From contig JACEFZ010014538.1 of the NCBI GenBank assembly GCA_014155875.1, positions 34,472 to 98,471 on the forward strand: a stretch of DNA of 64,000 bases, written 5' to 3'. This stretch comes from Cepaea nemoralis. Taxonomy: Eukaryota; Mollusca; Gastropoda; Stylommatophora; Helicidae. This document shows positions 43,170 to 54,212 of the stretch, piece after piece. Below the pieces are notes generated by a model, which saw only the letters and a program-made list of their open reading frames with translations, had not been told where the DNA came from and made no database searches. Position 1 is the first letter of the stretch, and the number at the start of each line of letters is the position of its first letter. A program made the translations under genes and the position numbers.

Positions 43170-45385
43170 TGCGTGGGCAGTAAGACATGGATGACTGAAG
43201 AAATTTTTACAACTAATGGACACAAGAAGACAGAACACAAATAATACTGCCAAATATGAAGAATTTCACAGAAAAGTCAGATTATTATGTAAGGAGGAAA
43301 AAGAAGCATGGCTTGAGAAAAATTGCAGAGAAATTGAAAAACAACACAACAGTAAAAATACAAAACTTAAGCACACAAGAATTCAGGAGCTTACTAATCA
43401 AATTACACGTACATCAGCAGGCTGCCTAAAGACAAAAGATGGAAGAGTCATAATAGAAAAAGATCAGATCTTGCATGTATGGTCAGATTACGTGAAAAAC
43501 TGTTATGACGATAACAGAGACGAACTGTATGATGTTCAAAATAATAATGAAGGACCATCAATTTTGAAAACGGAGGTTCAGAATGCTCGTAACCATATGA
43601 ACTCTTACAAGATCCCCGGTTCAGACAGCGTCACGACAGAAATGTTTAATGCTTTAGAAGAATATGGAATAGATAAAGTTACCAGTCTGCTTAATACAAT
43701 ATATGATACTGGAAATATACCTCATGAATTATGTAATTCTGTATTTATTGCAATCTCAAAGAAATCAGGAGCCGTGGAATGTGATCAACATCGAACAATT
43801 AGTATAATGAGTCACATCACGAAGATTTTGCTAAGAATTATCAAGCAAAGAGTCAGGAACAAAATACAACCTGAAATAGGAGAGGAGCAATGTGGGTTTG
43901 TAGAAGGCAAGGGTATAGTAAATTCTGTGTATATACTGAGAACCGTAATCGAACGTTCTATAGAAGTAAACAAAGATCTACACCTTTGCTTTATTGAGTA
44001 TACAAAGGCTTTCGATAAAGTGAGACATGTCGACATGATAAGGATCCTTGAAGATCTACAAATTGATGGAAAATACCTTAGACTTGTAAAATACATATAT
44101 TGGAAACAACAAGCTGCCATAAGAGTTGATAATGAAGTAGGCCAATATCAGCCTATTAAGAGAGGTGTGAGACAGGGATGTGTAATGTCTCAGATCTTTT
44201 TTCCCTGTACAGTTAAAGTATTTTCAGAAATATGAAGATATGGAAGGAATCAATATTGGGGGACGATGCATCAATAACATTAGATATGCAGATGTTACAG
44301 TCTTGATTGCAGACAATGAACATGACTTGCAACATATAGTAGATGCGGTTGTTACACACAGTGAACAACTATGGTTAGAATTAAATTGTAAAAAGACACG
44401 GATTATGGTCGTCACAAGAAAGAGCGAAATACCACAATGTAATGTACACGTAAATGGGAATATTCTTCAACAAGTGAATAGGTACAATTATCTCGGAACA
44501 ATAATAACATCAGATGGGAGATGCCTTGAAGAGATTAGAACAAGAATCGCCATGGCAAAAGTAGCCTTTAGCAAGATGAAAAACATACTGACCAATAAAA
44601 AGATTGAGTTACAGCCTACGATGGATGACGTTGTAATATTCTGTTGTGATAATTTAGCCGTGTCCGGCGTGTGCCACGTGGTCTAGTGGTTACGCACCCG
44701 CTTCATACGCCAGTGATCCGGAGTTTGTTTCCGGGCACGGTCAAAGATATGCACTACTGACGAGCTCAAACGAGAGCGAAACTCGAGTCTAGGCTTCCAC
44801 ATTGACCTGGATAGGCCTTAGGTTCATACCAGAATACGATCAGCGTTGCCAGTAGTGGGTTGTTCTCAATATTTAAATCTCAAATCCCGAGACAACCAAA
44901 TAAATCAATAGAAAGATGTCAATTGAAACGAGAAAAAGAGTGTTTAGGTGCTACGTAGAACCTGTACTTTTATATGGATGTGAAGTTTGGACAATGAGTA
45001 GTCAAGCTGAAAAACATCTGATGGCTGTAGAAATGTGGTTTCTGAGGAAAATCAAAAGAATACCATGGACAGACAGAAAGACCACTGAACAAGTCCTTCA
45101 AGAAACAAATGAAGATCGTAAACTGAATAGAGACATGAGACGAAGACAGTCAAAATATTTTGGGCATGTTATGAGAAGAAATGAATTGGAGAATTTGGTG
45201 ACAACTGGTAATATCGAAGGGAACAGACCAAGGGGAAGACCTGGAAGCAAATACCTGGATGGCTTGGCCACGTGGCATGGTCGAGACAGAAACACGGAGC
45301 TGATCCACGACTCTGGTGATCGAGTGATATGGCAAAACATAACCGCCGACGCTTATCGGCATGGCACATGATGGATGGATGGAGT
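43170..45385 (+). mobile_element. RTE-type LINE, RT and C-terminus, split by a SINE
   Basis: The longest copy of this family here, starting before the RT. 43216-44235 is open for 339 codons (EEKEAWLEKN, SLLNTIYDTGNIP, GEEQCGFVEGKGIVNSVYIL, FIEYTKAFDKVRHVDMIR, IKRGVRQGCVMSQIFF). A frameshift near 44220 leads to 44240-44604, where the catalytic box reads IRYADVT, so the second Asp is Val. A SINE occupies 44605-44906. The protein resumes at 44916 and runs to AYRHGT-stop at 45371, with a GATGGATGGATGG tail. The endonuclease is absent. It is dead by frameshift, lost catalytic residue and SINE insertion. Confidence 0.88.
44605..44906 (+). mobile_element. tRNA-headed SINE with 11-bp TSD inside RTE LINE
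   Basis: A 302-bp insertion between AATAAAAAGAT (44594-44604) and AATAGAAAGAT (44907-44917), one mismatch in 11. Comparison with the uninterrupted copy at about 9545-9575 confirms the site. The tRNA-like part at about 44682-44752 has GTGGTCTAGTGGTTACGC (A box) and a degenerate B box; its ends GTGCC and GGCAC could pair. The 3' half contains GAAACTCGAGTCTAGGC and ends in an AT-rich run. Confidence 0.85.
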
Positions 45386-45884
45386 GCGAACAAGGAAGAG
45401 GAAGAAAACGAACGACGCACAAGAAAGATGTATGTTTAATATCGCTTGCTTAAGAGCCCTCTCCTTTTGAGATATCCATTATTGAACGAATGACGTAATC
45501 AATTACTCTTGATGATTTTATTTTATCCCCTTAAGGCTTAAGCAAGAAACCCACTTATTCCGATTGAATTCGTAATGATAATTTACTTCAATTCCAGAAA
45601 GCTAGAAACGCACGTATTATAATGAAATTGATGCTCTATGGACGTGAGGTGTGCAATACGTGAGTGTTGAACAACTCCCATCATAGTGAGAAGTTACTGC
45701 GACTCTCGTACAGTCTTACCTTGTGTAAAGTGTGTAGTCCTTAGCGGGCTTACATCAGAGCAGAGATTGTGGGTGTTCCACCATTCGTTAGTCATAATAA
45801 TTCCTATTTCCGTGATAACCCACAGAGAATCGTACATACGATTTGATTCAAAACAATGTATTCCTTTCGTGATTATTTAAAGCC
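45386..45884. other. No recognised feature
   Basis: No motif or repeat copy identified. Confidence 0.5.
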
Positions 45885-46405
45885 ACAAACAATATGTTGC
45901 ATGATTTATTGCCTGGCATATTTCGCCACATCTCCTCAGGTGCATGCTGCAGAGTTATATATCATACGAAGTGAATAAATGAATAATACTTCAGCTGAAA
46001 TAATTAAAACACATAGTCACAGGAACTGTTCGAATGTGGAACATCTGCTATCCCCAAGGTAATTTAAATTTAAAACAAACTCTTTCTGTTTGCATAAAAC
46101 CGTCAAGAACCGCCTAATTGCTAACGCCTCACTATATTTGAGTAATCGTTTGCTGTTCGTCGTATACAGTATTTTAAACGCTGTTGTTGTTTTTGTTTTG
46201 GGCCTTATTTTCTGAGGTGTTGAGGAACAGTTTCGACTGAACAGTGACGGCCTTTCGACTGCACTGGGATTCCTAAAGACTGATTCACTCTCTTTTTCAT
46301 CCACACTGGTATAAATTGGGCTACTCGATTTGCAACGAGATTTAACGAGATGCAGCGAAATATGCCAGGCAATAAATCGTGCAACAAATTGTTTGTGACT
46401 TCTGT
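45885..46405. repeat. Inverted pair of repeat E
   Basis: GCCACAAACAATATGTTGCA plus TGATTTATTGCCTGGCATAT at 45885-45945 recurs as reverse complement at about 46335-46402 (GTCACAAACAATTTGTTGCA plus CGATTTATTGCCTGGCATAT). About 65 bp per arm with about 380 bp between could be the ends of a non-autonomous DNA element or two separate insertions. Single copies are at 29828 and 52330. Confidence 0.65.
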
Positions 46406-47289
46406 GTGTAAATATATCTTGGTGATGACACTACCTGCTCCTGGTACACATTGTCTCTTTATACTGCTCTTGTTGGTCGTGCGATAATGCAATGGATCGT
46501 CTCTACTTTTGTGAACAATATGAATGAAGTGCACACATTTGGGTCGACCTAAGAAGCATACTGGCCCAGACAACCAATGTCCTGCTAGTATCGGCGATTG
46601 ATCCTGTGTACAACTTCGTTGCAAGCCTGTGAGCAGAACACAATGTTGTTAAGACGCCTGAAGCTATCAAAGTAAAAATACATATGTATGTATGACTATT
46701 TGCTTGTTTACAAAACAAGGGCACAGATATGACATCAAAAGACGCATTAAAAAAACAACTGAAAGCTATAGTATATACCGCAATGCAATCCGTCAGTCAG
46801 TGTGGTGAAGATGTGTGGTGAAGATTAAGATAGTATGTCTAATATGTGTTGTGACACGACTTTATGGAGAAATAAATACAATTAAGTAAGAGCCATCAAA
46901 CAAAAATATATAGCAGATTTAAATGAGAAATAAGCAACGACAGTAGTTTGAATATGCAATCAGGAGAGTTGGAAAACAAGAGTTCTGCAAGGATGAATTG
47001 TCTTGACATTCTTTCAGCGTGAGAAAATGGCTTCCACATTGAGAAAGAAGACACGGTACAAAGAAGTTTGACATAAGGACATTAGGAAGACATGTGCAGG
47101 TGCCAAATATCATGTTGTAGAATATAAATCAATGGACAGCTACTGCCACATGCCCATATTCCATGGGGAACTACAGCATTATTGATGAATGACATGCCAG
47201 CGGCGATTACGGCTTATGTTTGTGGATATATCTCAAGACAACCAGAGACCCCGGGGGGATTGCTTAAGATGAAGGTTTATATGTCTGGA
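46406..47289. other. No recognised feature
   Basis: No motif or repeat copy identified over about 880 bases. Confidence 0.5.
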
Positions 47290-48310
47290 GTGGATCAATG
47301 CTTGTTCGAGTATATATCATAAATATATGTTCTGTATCTGCACCTGGACAGTGCTTGTTCGTGTGTGTATATAAACATATGTTCTGTATCTGCGGTGGGT
47401 CAGTGCTTGTTCGTGTGTGTATCATAAACATATGTTCTGTATCTGCGGTGAGTCAGTGCTTGTTCGTGTGTGTGTCATAAATATGTTCTGTATCTGCGGT
47501 GGGTCAGTGCTTGTTCGTATGTGTATCATAAAAATATGTTCTGTATCTGCGGTGGGTCAGTGCTTGTTCGTGTGTATCATAAACACATCTTCCGTATCTG
47601 CACCTGGTCAGTGCTTGTTCGGCTATCTATCAAATACATACGTTCTGTATCTGCACCTGATCAGTGGTTGTTCGTGTATGTATTATAAACATAAGTTCCG
47701 TATCTGAGGTGGGTCAGTGCTTGTTCGGGTATGTATCATAAACATATGTTCTATATCTGAGGTGGGTCAGTGCTTGTTCGTGTATGTAACATAAACATAT
47801 GTTCTATATCTGAGGTGGGTCAGTGCTTGTTCGTGTATGTAACATAAACATATGTTCTATATCTGAGATGGGTCAGTGCTTGTTCGTGTATGTATCATAA
47901 ACATATGTTCTATATCTGAGGTGGGTCAGTGCTTGTTCGTGTATGTAACATAAACATATGTTCTATATCTGAGGTGTGTCAGTGCTTGTTCGTGTATGTA
48001 ACATAAACATATGTTCTGTGTCAGCACCTGGTCAGTGCTTGTTCGTGTGTGTATCATAAACATATGTTCTGTATCTGCAGTGGTAATTACTTGTTCGGCT
48101 ACCTATCATAAACATATGTTCTTATCTGCACCTGGTCAATGGTTGTTCGGGTATCTACCATAAACGTTTGAACTGTATCTGCAGTGAGTCAATGCGTGTT
48201 CGTGTATATATCATAAACATATGTTCTGTATCTGCACTTGGTCAGTGCTTGTTCGTGTATGTATCATAAACATATGTTCTATATCTGCACCTGGTCAGTG
48301 TCTGTTGGTG
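47290..48310. repeat. 53-bp minisatellite
   Basis: About 19 units of CAGTGCTTGTTCGTGTGTGT, ATCATAAACATATGTTCTGT and ATCTGCGGTGGGT. The middle units (about 47700-48000) form a variant subset with ATAACATAAAC and CTATATCTGAGG. Open frames are artefacts. Confidence 0.93.
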
Positions 48311-48360
48311 TATGTACAGAAAACACGATGAGTGATTTTCGACGAATGGTGACTTAGAGG

Positions 48361-48575
48361 AGCGGCTGGCCGAGTGGCTTGAATACAGGATTCTCCTTCA
48401 GGAGGCCCGGGTTCGAATCATTGGTAAGGCGTTGATTTTTTTTTATGTCAGGGGAAAAACGAAAACACTAACCTGCACAGTTCCCGGCGACTACATTAGC
48501 CAGGCGGCATTAATTCCTCAGAAGAGCTCCCTGACGTACACCACAAGGTACTATATAGGCAGTAAATGACATCTG
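48361..48575 (+). mobile_element. tRNA-Ser/Leu-type SINE
   Basis: A well-preserved head with CTGGCCGAGTGGCTTGAATA (A box) and GGGTTCGAATCATTGG (B box), then a T run, GAAAACACTAACCTGCAC and CTCCCTGACGTACACCAC. Promoter boxes are good enough for pol III to recognise, but the upstream and tail context is a SINE, not a tRNA gene. Confidence 0.75.
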
Positions 48576-48634
48576 ACAAACAGATGACTTATTATTAGAA
48601 AACAATTAATCTGAAGCTGACGTTTCAAATAAAA

Positions 48635-48862
48635 TAAAGCCAGCACAGTGGCGAAGGGGTTGCGAACGTAATTCATAATCCCGCATACCGCGTTCAAAAC
48701 ACAGCTGCGGGTGATTTGGTTTTCATGCAATGGTATGAGTGTCGGTCGTTCAGAAAGCAAGGGCAAACTACTGAACGTAATCTTGCCAAGAAATCACACA
48801 CAGCTAAAAATGCTGAGCTTGACTGGGACGTCATGTAAAGGATATGCAGTTAACTTCACATC
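48635..48862 (+). mobile_element. SINE-A copy
   Basis: AGCACAGTGGCGAAGGGGTTGCGAACG head (given in part), TTCAGAAAGCAAGGGCAAACT body, GACGTCATGTAAAGGATATGC end. Confidence 0.85.
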
Positions 48863-48869
48863 AAAGTTA

Positions 48870-48877
48870 CGTCGTCG

Positions 48878-48916
<39 letters not shown>

Positions 48917-48935
48917 GTTGTTGTTGTTTTTGTTT
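48870..48935. repeat. (TTG)n microsatellite
   Basis: About 17 TTG units with small breaks, directly after the SINE-A 3' end. Confidence 0.9.
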
Positions 48936-49280
48936 TTTTGTTAATTCAAGGGCGATGGACTACCATTATACAATGTTCTTGTAGTAATGCAGTCACATAT
49001 TCACCAGCTGTTGTGTTGTCTGTGGTATGTTACAGATGTATTAATACAGTTAAATATTCACTCTGTGTTGTGTTTGTGTGTTTTGTGTTCATTAAGATAT
49101 CTCACACACTGCTGGCAGGTGCCTGGAGAGTTGTTTGTTTGTTTGTTTGTTTCTTCGTTTGTTTCATTGTTTGATTGTTACATGGGTAGGGCATTGAAGA
49201 ATAAATAACGCTTACTCAAGAAACTGAAAATCCCTATGATTGGCCAAAGATTGAACACATGTCTCATTTTTTTTTTAAAT
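48936..49280. other. No recognised feature
   Basis: TG/TTTG-rich, no motif. A weak direct repeat around ATTCACCAGCTGTTGTGTTG and ATTCACTCTGTGTTGTGTTT near 49000-49080. Confidence 0.45.
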
Positions 49281-49515
49281 TTGCATATCCTTTACAGAAC
49301 ATTGAATTCAACACCAGAATTTTACTGCCGTTGCTGATGTCTTGGCAAGTTTTACATTCAGTACTTTGCCATTGCTTTCTGAACACCGGCTCCCATACCA
49401 ACACGTTACAATCAGTGATACACGGTCTGCTGCCAAATCGGTCACCGCTGTGTTTTGAACGCAGGTAAACGGCATTACGAATCTTGTCCGCAATGCCATC
49501 GCCACAGAGCCGGCA
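49281..49515 (-). mobile_element. SINE-A copy
   Basis: The plus strand starts with the reversed end GCATATCCTTTACAG and ends in the head GCCACAGAGCCGGC, with CATTGCTTTCTGAACACCGG in the body. Confidence 0.85.
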
Positions 49516-49654
49516 CAATATATAATCCCTCGACCACCCGCTCCACGATTGTTGTGTTGTTGCACTTATATGGTTCCTTTTACCTGCCCTTGGTGGAAGC
49601 ACTCATCACCTTACATCACTGAGAGCTGGAAAAGGATAACTTTATATATATATA

Positions 49655-49925
49655 GGGGGCTGAGTGGTCTCAGGTATGGTGTCCGCCTCGAGTGCTGGAG
49701 GTCCCAGGTTTAAGCCCCGGTGAGGTTCCGGATTTGTTCACGTGGACTTCTGGTAACAAAATTCCCCCTGTTCTCTGGGTAGTGAGATCGGACGCCAGTA
49801 TTGTTGCTCACGTAAAATAAAATCCCTTGGTGGTTGGATGTCGAAAAAGATTCTACCCAAAAATCTACCCAAAGTATTTCAAAGTACTCGCTGGTGCTAC
49901 GGAGTTCGTGCACTGAGTTGAAATT
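49655..49925 (+). mobile_element. tRNA-headed SINE
   Basis: Head GGGGGCTGAGTGGTCTCAGG and GGTTTAAGCCCC. The body has CACGTGGACTTCTGG, AAAATTCCCCCTG and CGGAGTTCGTGCACTGAG, the last shared with the SINE at 34190. Confidence 0.7.
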
Positions 49926-49951
49926 TTCTTGACTCAGGCTTGAGTTAGGAG

Positions 49952-49954
<3 letters not shown>

Positions 49955-49992
<38 letters not shown>

Positions 49993-50026
49993 CATGCGTG
50001 CGTGCCTGCGCGCGCGCGCGCGTTTG
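49955..50026. repeat. (TG)n/(CG)n microsatellite
   Basis: A TG tract, then a short CG alternation, then TG, immediately before a LINE fragment. Confidence 0.95.
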
Positions 50027-50039
50027 TGTGTGCTCGATG

Positions 50040-51860
50040 ATGAAACCATCAACCTCCTTCCTCAAGTTCCCACTAATGCTACACTTGATGACCTGCCAAC
50101 CATTGTGTAAATAAACAAAGCCATCCAGCAACTCTCCAGCGTCAAGGTACCTGGTCCTGACTCCATCCCAGCAGAGATATACAAGGCAGGTGGGCCGGTC
50201 CGTAATAGAGCAGCTTCACCAAGTTTTTACAAATATATGGGTGAACGAGACCATGCCACAATATTTCAAGGACGCGTCAATAGCCCACCTTTACAAACGT
50301 AAAGGAAACCGCCAACCCCGTGACAACCACCGAGGCATCTCCTTGCTCTCAATTGCAGGGAAGATACTCGCCAGAATTCTTCTCAATCGCCTCACGGCCC
50401 ATTTCGATCAAGGTCTTCTTCCTGAGAGTCAATGTGGCTTCAGAAAAGAACCAGGAACTGTTGACGTGATTTTCACTGCAAGGCAGCTGCAAGAGAAATG
50501 TCAGGAACAGAACTCCGAAATGTTCTCCACTTTCATTGATCTTGCCAACGATTTTGATACAGTCAGCAGAGAAGGACTATGGAAGATTATGGCGAAAAAT
50601 GGCTGTCCACTCTAAATAGTGCAGCTATTTCATGATCGTATGCAGGCAAGAGTTCAGGGAAATGGTGGGCTGTCTGAGCTCTATCCTGTCACCAATGGAG
50701 TGAAGCAAGGCTGTGTCCTGGGACCAACACTGTTCAGCCTCATGTTTTCAGCTTTGCTGACGAATGCCTTCGAAAAGACATAAACTACCGCATGGATGGA
50801 AAGTTGTTCAATCTCAGAAGGCTGAAAGCTAAAACCAATACTAATAGCGACACTGTCAGAGAGCTGCTGTTTGCTGATGGTTGCGCTCTATATGCCAACT
50901 CAGAGGCAGACATGCAACACAATGTTTCAGCTTTCTCATATGTCTATGCCAACTTTGGACTCAATATCAACTTGGAGAAGACTTTAGTTATGCACCAGTC
51001 AGCTCCAGATAATTATCACACCGTGCCGAATATCAAGGTGAGTGGTCATAGACTAAGTTGTGTGGACAAATTCACCTATCTTGGCAGCACTGTGTCACAA
51101 GCTGCCACAATTGATGACGAAGTGAATGCAAGAATCTCCAAGGCCAGCGCGGCTTTTGACAGACTGTACAAGAATGTATGGGGCAGAAACGAAATAAGCC
51201 TGCAAACAAAGCTGAAAGTCTACAAAGCAGCTGTATTATCCATACTGCTATATGCTTGTGAAACCTGGACTGTTTATCAGCGACGCGCTAGGAAATTAAA
51301 CCACTCCCACAGTATGCCTTAGGAAGCTATTGAAGATTAAATAACAAGGCGAGATCCCAGAGACTGACGTTCTAGACTGAGCGTCCATACCCAGTATCCA
51401 CACTCTACTAATGAAGAATCAGATTCGCGGGGCTGGTCACTTAACTCGCATGCCAATTCCTAGGCTCCCTAAACGAATTTTCTTTAAGGCGAGCTGCGTT
51501 GTGGTAAACGCTCCCAAAGCGGCCAGATGAAACGCTTTAAAAACACTGAAAATTTTACTGAAAGCTTTTTGAATTCATCTTGACACCTGGGAGACTTCTG
51601 CCAAAGACAGAAATTCGTGGCTTGCATCATTACATAAGGGTGCAGTCACTTGTGAAGCAATCAGGACTGCAAGAGCTGTGAAGAAAAGGTTGGACAAAAA
51701 ATTCACTGTAGGAGATCCTCCTCCTGGAACGTCAAGCATTCTTTGTCCACATTGTCAAAGAACATTTCGAGACAAAATAGGCCTTATCAGCCATCTTAGA
51801 ACTCACGGCTCCATACTTTCAACCCCACTGGATGAAATGAATGGTCATCATCATTCTTGA
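50040..51860 (+). mobile_element. LINE with C-terminal C2H2 zinc finger
   Basis: The RT starts mid-domain (MPQYFKDASIAHLYKRKGN, ISLLSIAGKILARILLNRL, ESQCGFRKEPGTVD, FIDLANDFDTVSREGLW). After a stop at 50613-50615 the text continues with VTNGVKQGCVLGPTLFSL near 50690. The catalytic box reads LLFADGCALYA near 50867, with Gly in place of the second Asp. Then FTYLGSTVS and LLYACETWTVY follow. The C-terminus ends with one finger, CPHCQRTFRDKIGLISHLRTH near 51740, which probably binds nucleic acid. Several frameshifts between 51300 and 51670 make it dead. Related minus-strand end at 52955-53560. Confidence 0.85.
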
Positions 51861-51869
51861 TGGACAAAC

Positions 51870-51940
<71 letters not shown>
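51870..51940. repeat. (CA)n-(TA)n microsatellite at a LINE 3' end
   Basis: Starts within 15 bases of the stop codon of the preceding LINE. Confidence 0.95.
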
Positions 51941-51945
<5 letters not shown>

Positions 51946-52329
51946 AGCGTGCTAGCCTTTGCTTTATCCTGGCTCCCTATAATGTATATACTAGGATCCG
52001 GTTCATTAACTCCATTGTAAGTCATCATACGCTATGATCGTTTGTAAGACGTATCCAGTCAGTACAAGAATACAGATAAGAAACTTTTATATTTATATTT
52101 TCCTGTTGTATTTTTCATATAGTTGTATCGGTTTGTGTTTGTTTATTCTGTGCTGACGAAGACCTTAGCCGCAACGTTCATTTTGTTACTTGTAATCATG
52201 TTCTAGTAAAGCTGACAATCTACATCTTGTTTTCTGGTGATGCATTCATGACATATGATTTATATACCAATGATGAATGCAAACAAATACAATGCGTTGA
52301 AGAAAACAGACAGACACTATATATTTAAA
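51941..52329. other. No recognised feature
   Basis: No motif or repeat copy identified. Confidence 0.5.
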
Positions 52330-52450
52330 TACAGACGCCGTAAATAAAATATTGCACGATTTATTGCCTGGCATATTTCGCTGCATCTCGTCAGGTGTAT
52401 ACTGCGGAGGTATATAGCTTGTTATGAGGAAAATTAACACTACTTTGGCT
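52330..52450 (+). repeat. Repeat E, single copy
   Basis: ATTGCACGATTTATTGCCTGG plus CATATTTCGCTGCATCTCGTC (given in two parts), then GGAGGTATATAG, matching 45885-45960. It continues with TACTTTGGCTGAAATATAA, like TACTTCAGCTGAAATAATT in that copy. Confidence 0.7.
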
Positions 52451-52954
52451 GAAATATAACGTACATCGTCGCAGTCATTGCACGAATGTGTAGACTGTTA
52501 AATTCATGGAAATCTAACAGCATAGTAACGGCTTGTCGATTAATGTATAATTCTTCGATATATCTGAGCAACTGATTATTATTCTTAGGATACAGTATAC
52601 GAAATGCGGACACTATAAAGATAAACTTATTACGGTGTCTGGCATCGATTTCCAGTCCACACCATCATATTCGACTCTTCAGTGTCCATCCGTTAAGTGG
52701 TACAGCCCCTGGCTGGGCGGGCAGTGAGACCTCCCGATTATTCCATGCCCTGACTGTCTGTCTTGTGCATCTCTCTTTAATTCCCAGTATGTATGTCTGC
52801 ATTGATGAGTCAATATCCGTAATAATGTTTCTTGTTCTAAAGATGAGGAAGTTAAGCACCACAAATAGCAGTTTATTTTTATTTTTCTTTAATCAGTTGT
52901 AAAGGGTTCAATTTATATGTAAAAGGAAGAAAAGACTATTTTACACACATTAAC
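52451..52954. other. No recognised feature
   Basis: Overlapping minus-strand frames at 52665-52864 show no domain. Nothing else found. Confidence 0.45.
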
Positions 52955-53560
52955 TGATTTAGTGCTGAAGGATAGCATATCGCCATATGTGACTTCCCGT
53001 TTTGACAGAAAGGCCGTATATCGCCAAACTAGCATTGGCACCTTGCCGTCTTGACAGACGATAATTTGTGCTTTACAAAGGCATAATAACTTATACCTAT
53101 GGCGGTAGCGAGTGTGACTGATAAGGCCAATTTGCGCTGTAAATGTCCGTTCACAGTGGGTGCATGTGAACACGTGGTCATTTCCACCATCATGCACCAT
53201 CTTACGTCTCAAACGCTCGGTGTGTGACTTATCTGCAATAATTTTCTCCTTTGTCTTTATTCCATTTCTGATGTTTGCCCTCCATGCAACACGTTCAGCG
53301 GCGACTTGCTCCCAATGTGCATTATCAATGCCTGTATCAATCATGTCCCGCTTACACACATCTTTGTATCGTAGTAGAGGCCGACCCTGAGATCTCTTAC
53401 CCATCTGTAATTCACCAAAAAAGATATCCTTTGGTATTCTACCATCATCCACACTAGCATCATCGTTATATTTGCTTTGTTTCGTTGTGTCTTCCGCAAT
53501 TTCAATACTCAAAAAACGGAAACTTACATTATTATATTTGTTTACTTGTTTGTGTACCAT
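52955..53560 (-). mobile_element. LINE C-terminus with C2H2 zinc finger
   Basis: The minus strand encodes GRIPKDIFFGELQMGKRSQG, RYKDVCKRDMIDTGI, WEQVAAERVAWRANI and a finger, FTCTHCERTFTAQIGLISHT. This is the C-terminal quarter of the same LINE class as 50040-51860, but a different subfamily. The frame is open for about 130 codons to past the finger. Repeat G lies in its 3' part (52955-53070). Confidence 0.8.
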
Positions 53561-53589
53561 GTCTGGTCCAACCCTACTGTTGTGTTTGG

Positions 53590-53637
53590 CACTGAATCAG
53601 TTAAGACGCATTGGGCATGTAGTAATGAAAGACTCCT
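53590..53637 (+). mobile_element. LINE scrap carrying the target site of a short element
   Basis: The plus strand reads LNQLRRIGHVVMKDS, the W/R-IGHV motif that precedes the GRIPKD-type text in this LINE class. It is in opposite orientation to the neighbour and is cut by the insertion that follows. Confidence 0.55.
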
Positions 53638-53973
53638 GCTTGCTTGCTTGCTTGTGTTCGTTGGCTTGAGCTCCAACGCGAAGTCCTGTATGTCGGATGA
53701 AGACATCCTGTTGTCCAACATCAGTGTGATGTCATACAGGACCTGAGGTTTGCGTGAGTATCCGTTGTCCCATGTCTGGCTTATTGGTGTGCAGACTGGT
53801 GGTTCCTCGCCGTACAGGCAGACACTCTCCGACTTCGGAGGAATCGGCGATCCTACTGACTTTAGCCAGGACCCAGAAGGGACCTGTTGCCCAGGACGCT
53901 CGACGAGGAAGCGTCAATAGGTCTTGGCCAGTATATAACCCGGCCCTGGTGCCTTGAAACACCTCTGCATCCC
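53638..53973 (-). mobile_element. Unclassified 336-bp SINE-like insertion with 13-bp TSD
   Basis: ATGAAAGACTCCT at 53625-53637 is repeated exactly at 53974-53986. The insert begins on the plus strand with (GCTT)n, that is an (AAGC)n tail on the minus strand, so the element reads on the minus strand and starts GGGATGCAGAGGTG. No tRNA-type A and B boxes are evident. The 5' part contains GGGTTATATACTGGCC. No second copy occurs in this window. It has the hallmarks of a retroposed short element of unknown origin. Confidence 0.75.
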
Positions 53974-54212
53974 ATGAAAGACTCCTAATTTTATAGACTA
54001 ATCGGCACTCGGTGAGTGATGTGGACAGTTTCGTGGCAGCGTCTTTTACTTCTGAAGACTTCTGAAGGGTACTACCTTGACAAAATCTTTTATGTGAAGG
54101 AAAATCTAACCACGTGTATTGAATCCGTCACCGTGAATGTGATCTGTTTAGAGGAGGCTGTCCTGATACAAATGTATGCTGATGTTACATGACTAGGTGA
54201 AGAAAGAGTAAC

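Noticed and set aside
44682..44755. tRNA gene candidate with CAT at the anticodon-like place
   Set aside because: Anticodon and T stems do not close by eye, and it is the head of a SINE with a TSD.
48361..48435. tRNA-Ser or tRNA-Leu gene candidate
   Set aside because: Boxes A and B are good, but the acceptor ends do not pair and SINE body text follows.
49308..49602. Minus-strand frames of 85 and 112 codons
   Set aside because: They lie across a minus-strand SINE-A copy and read its body.
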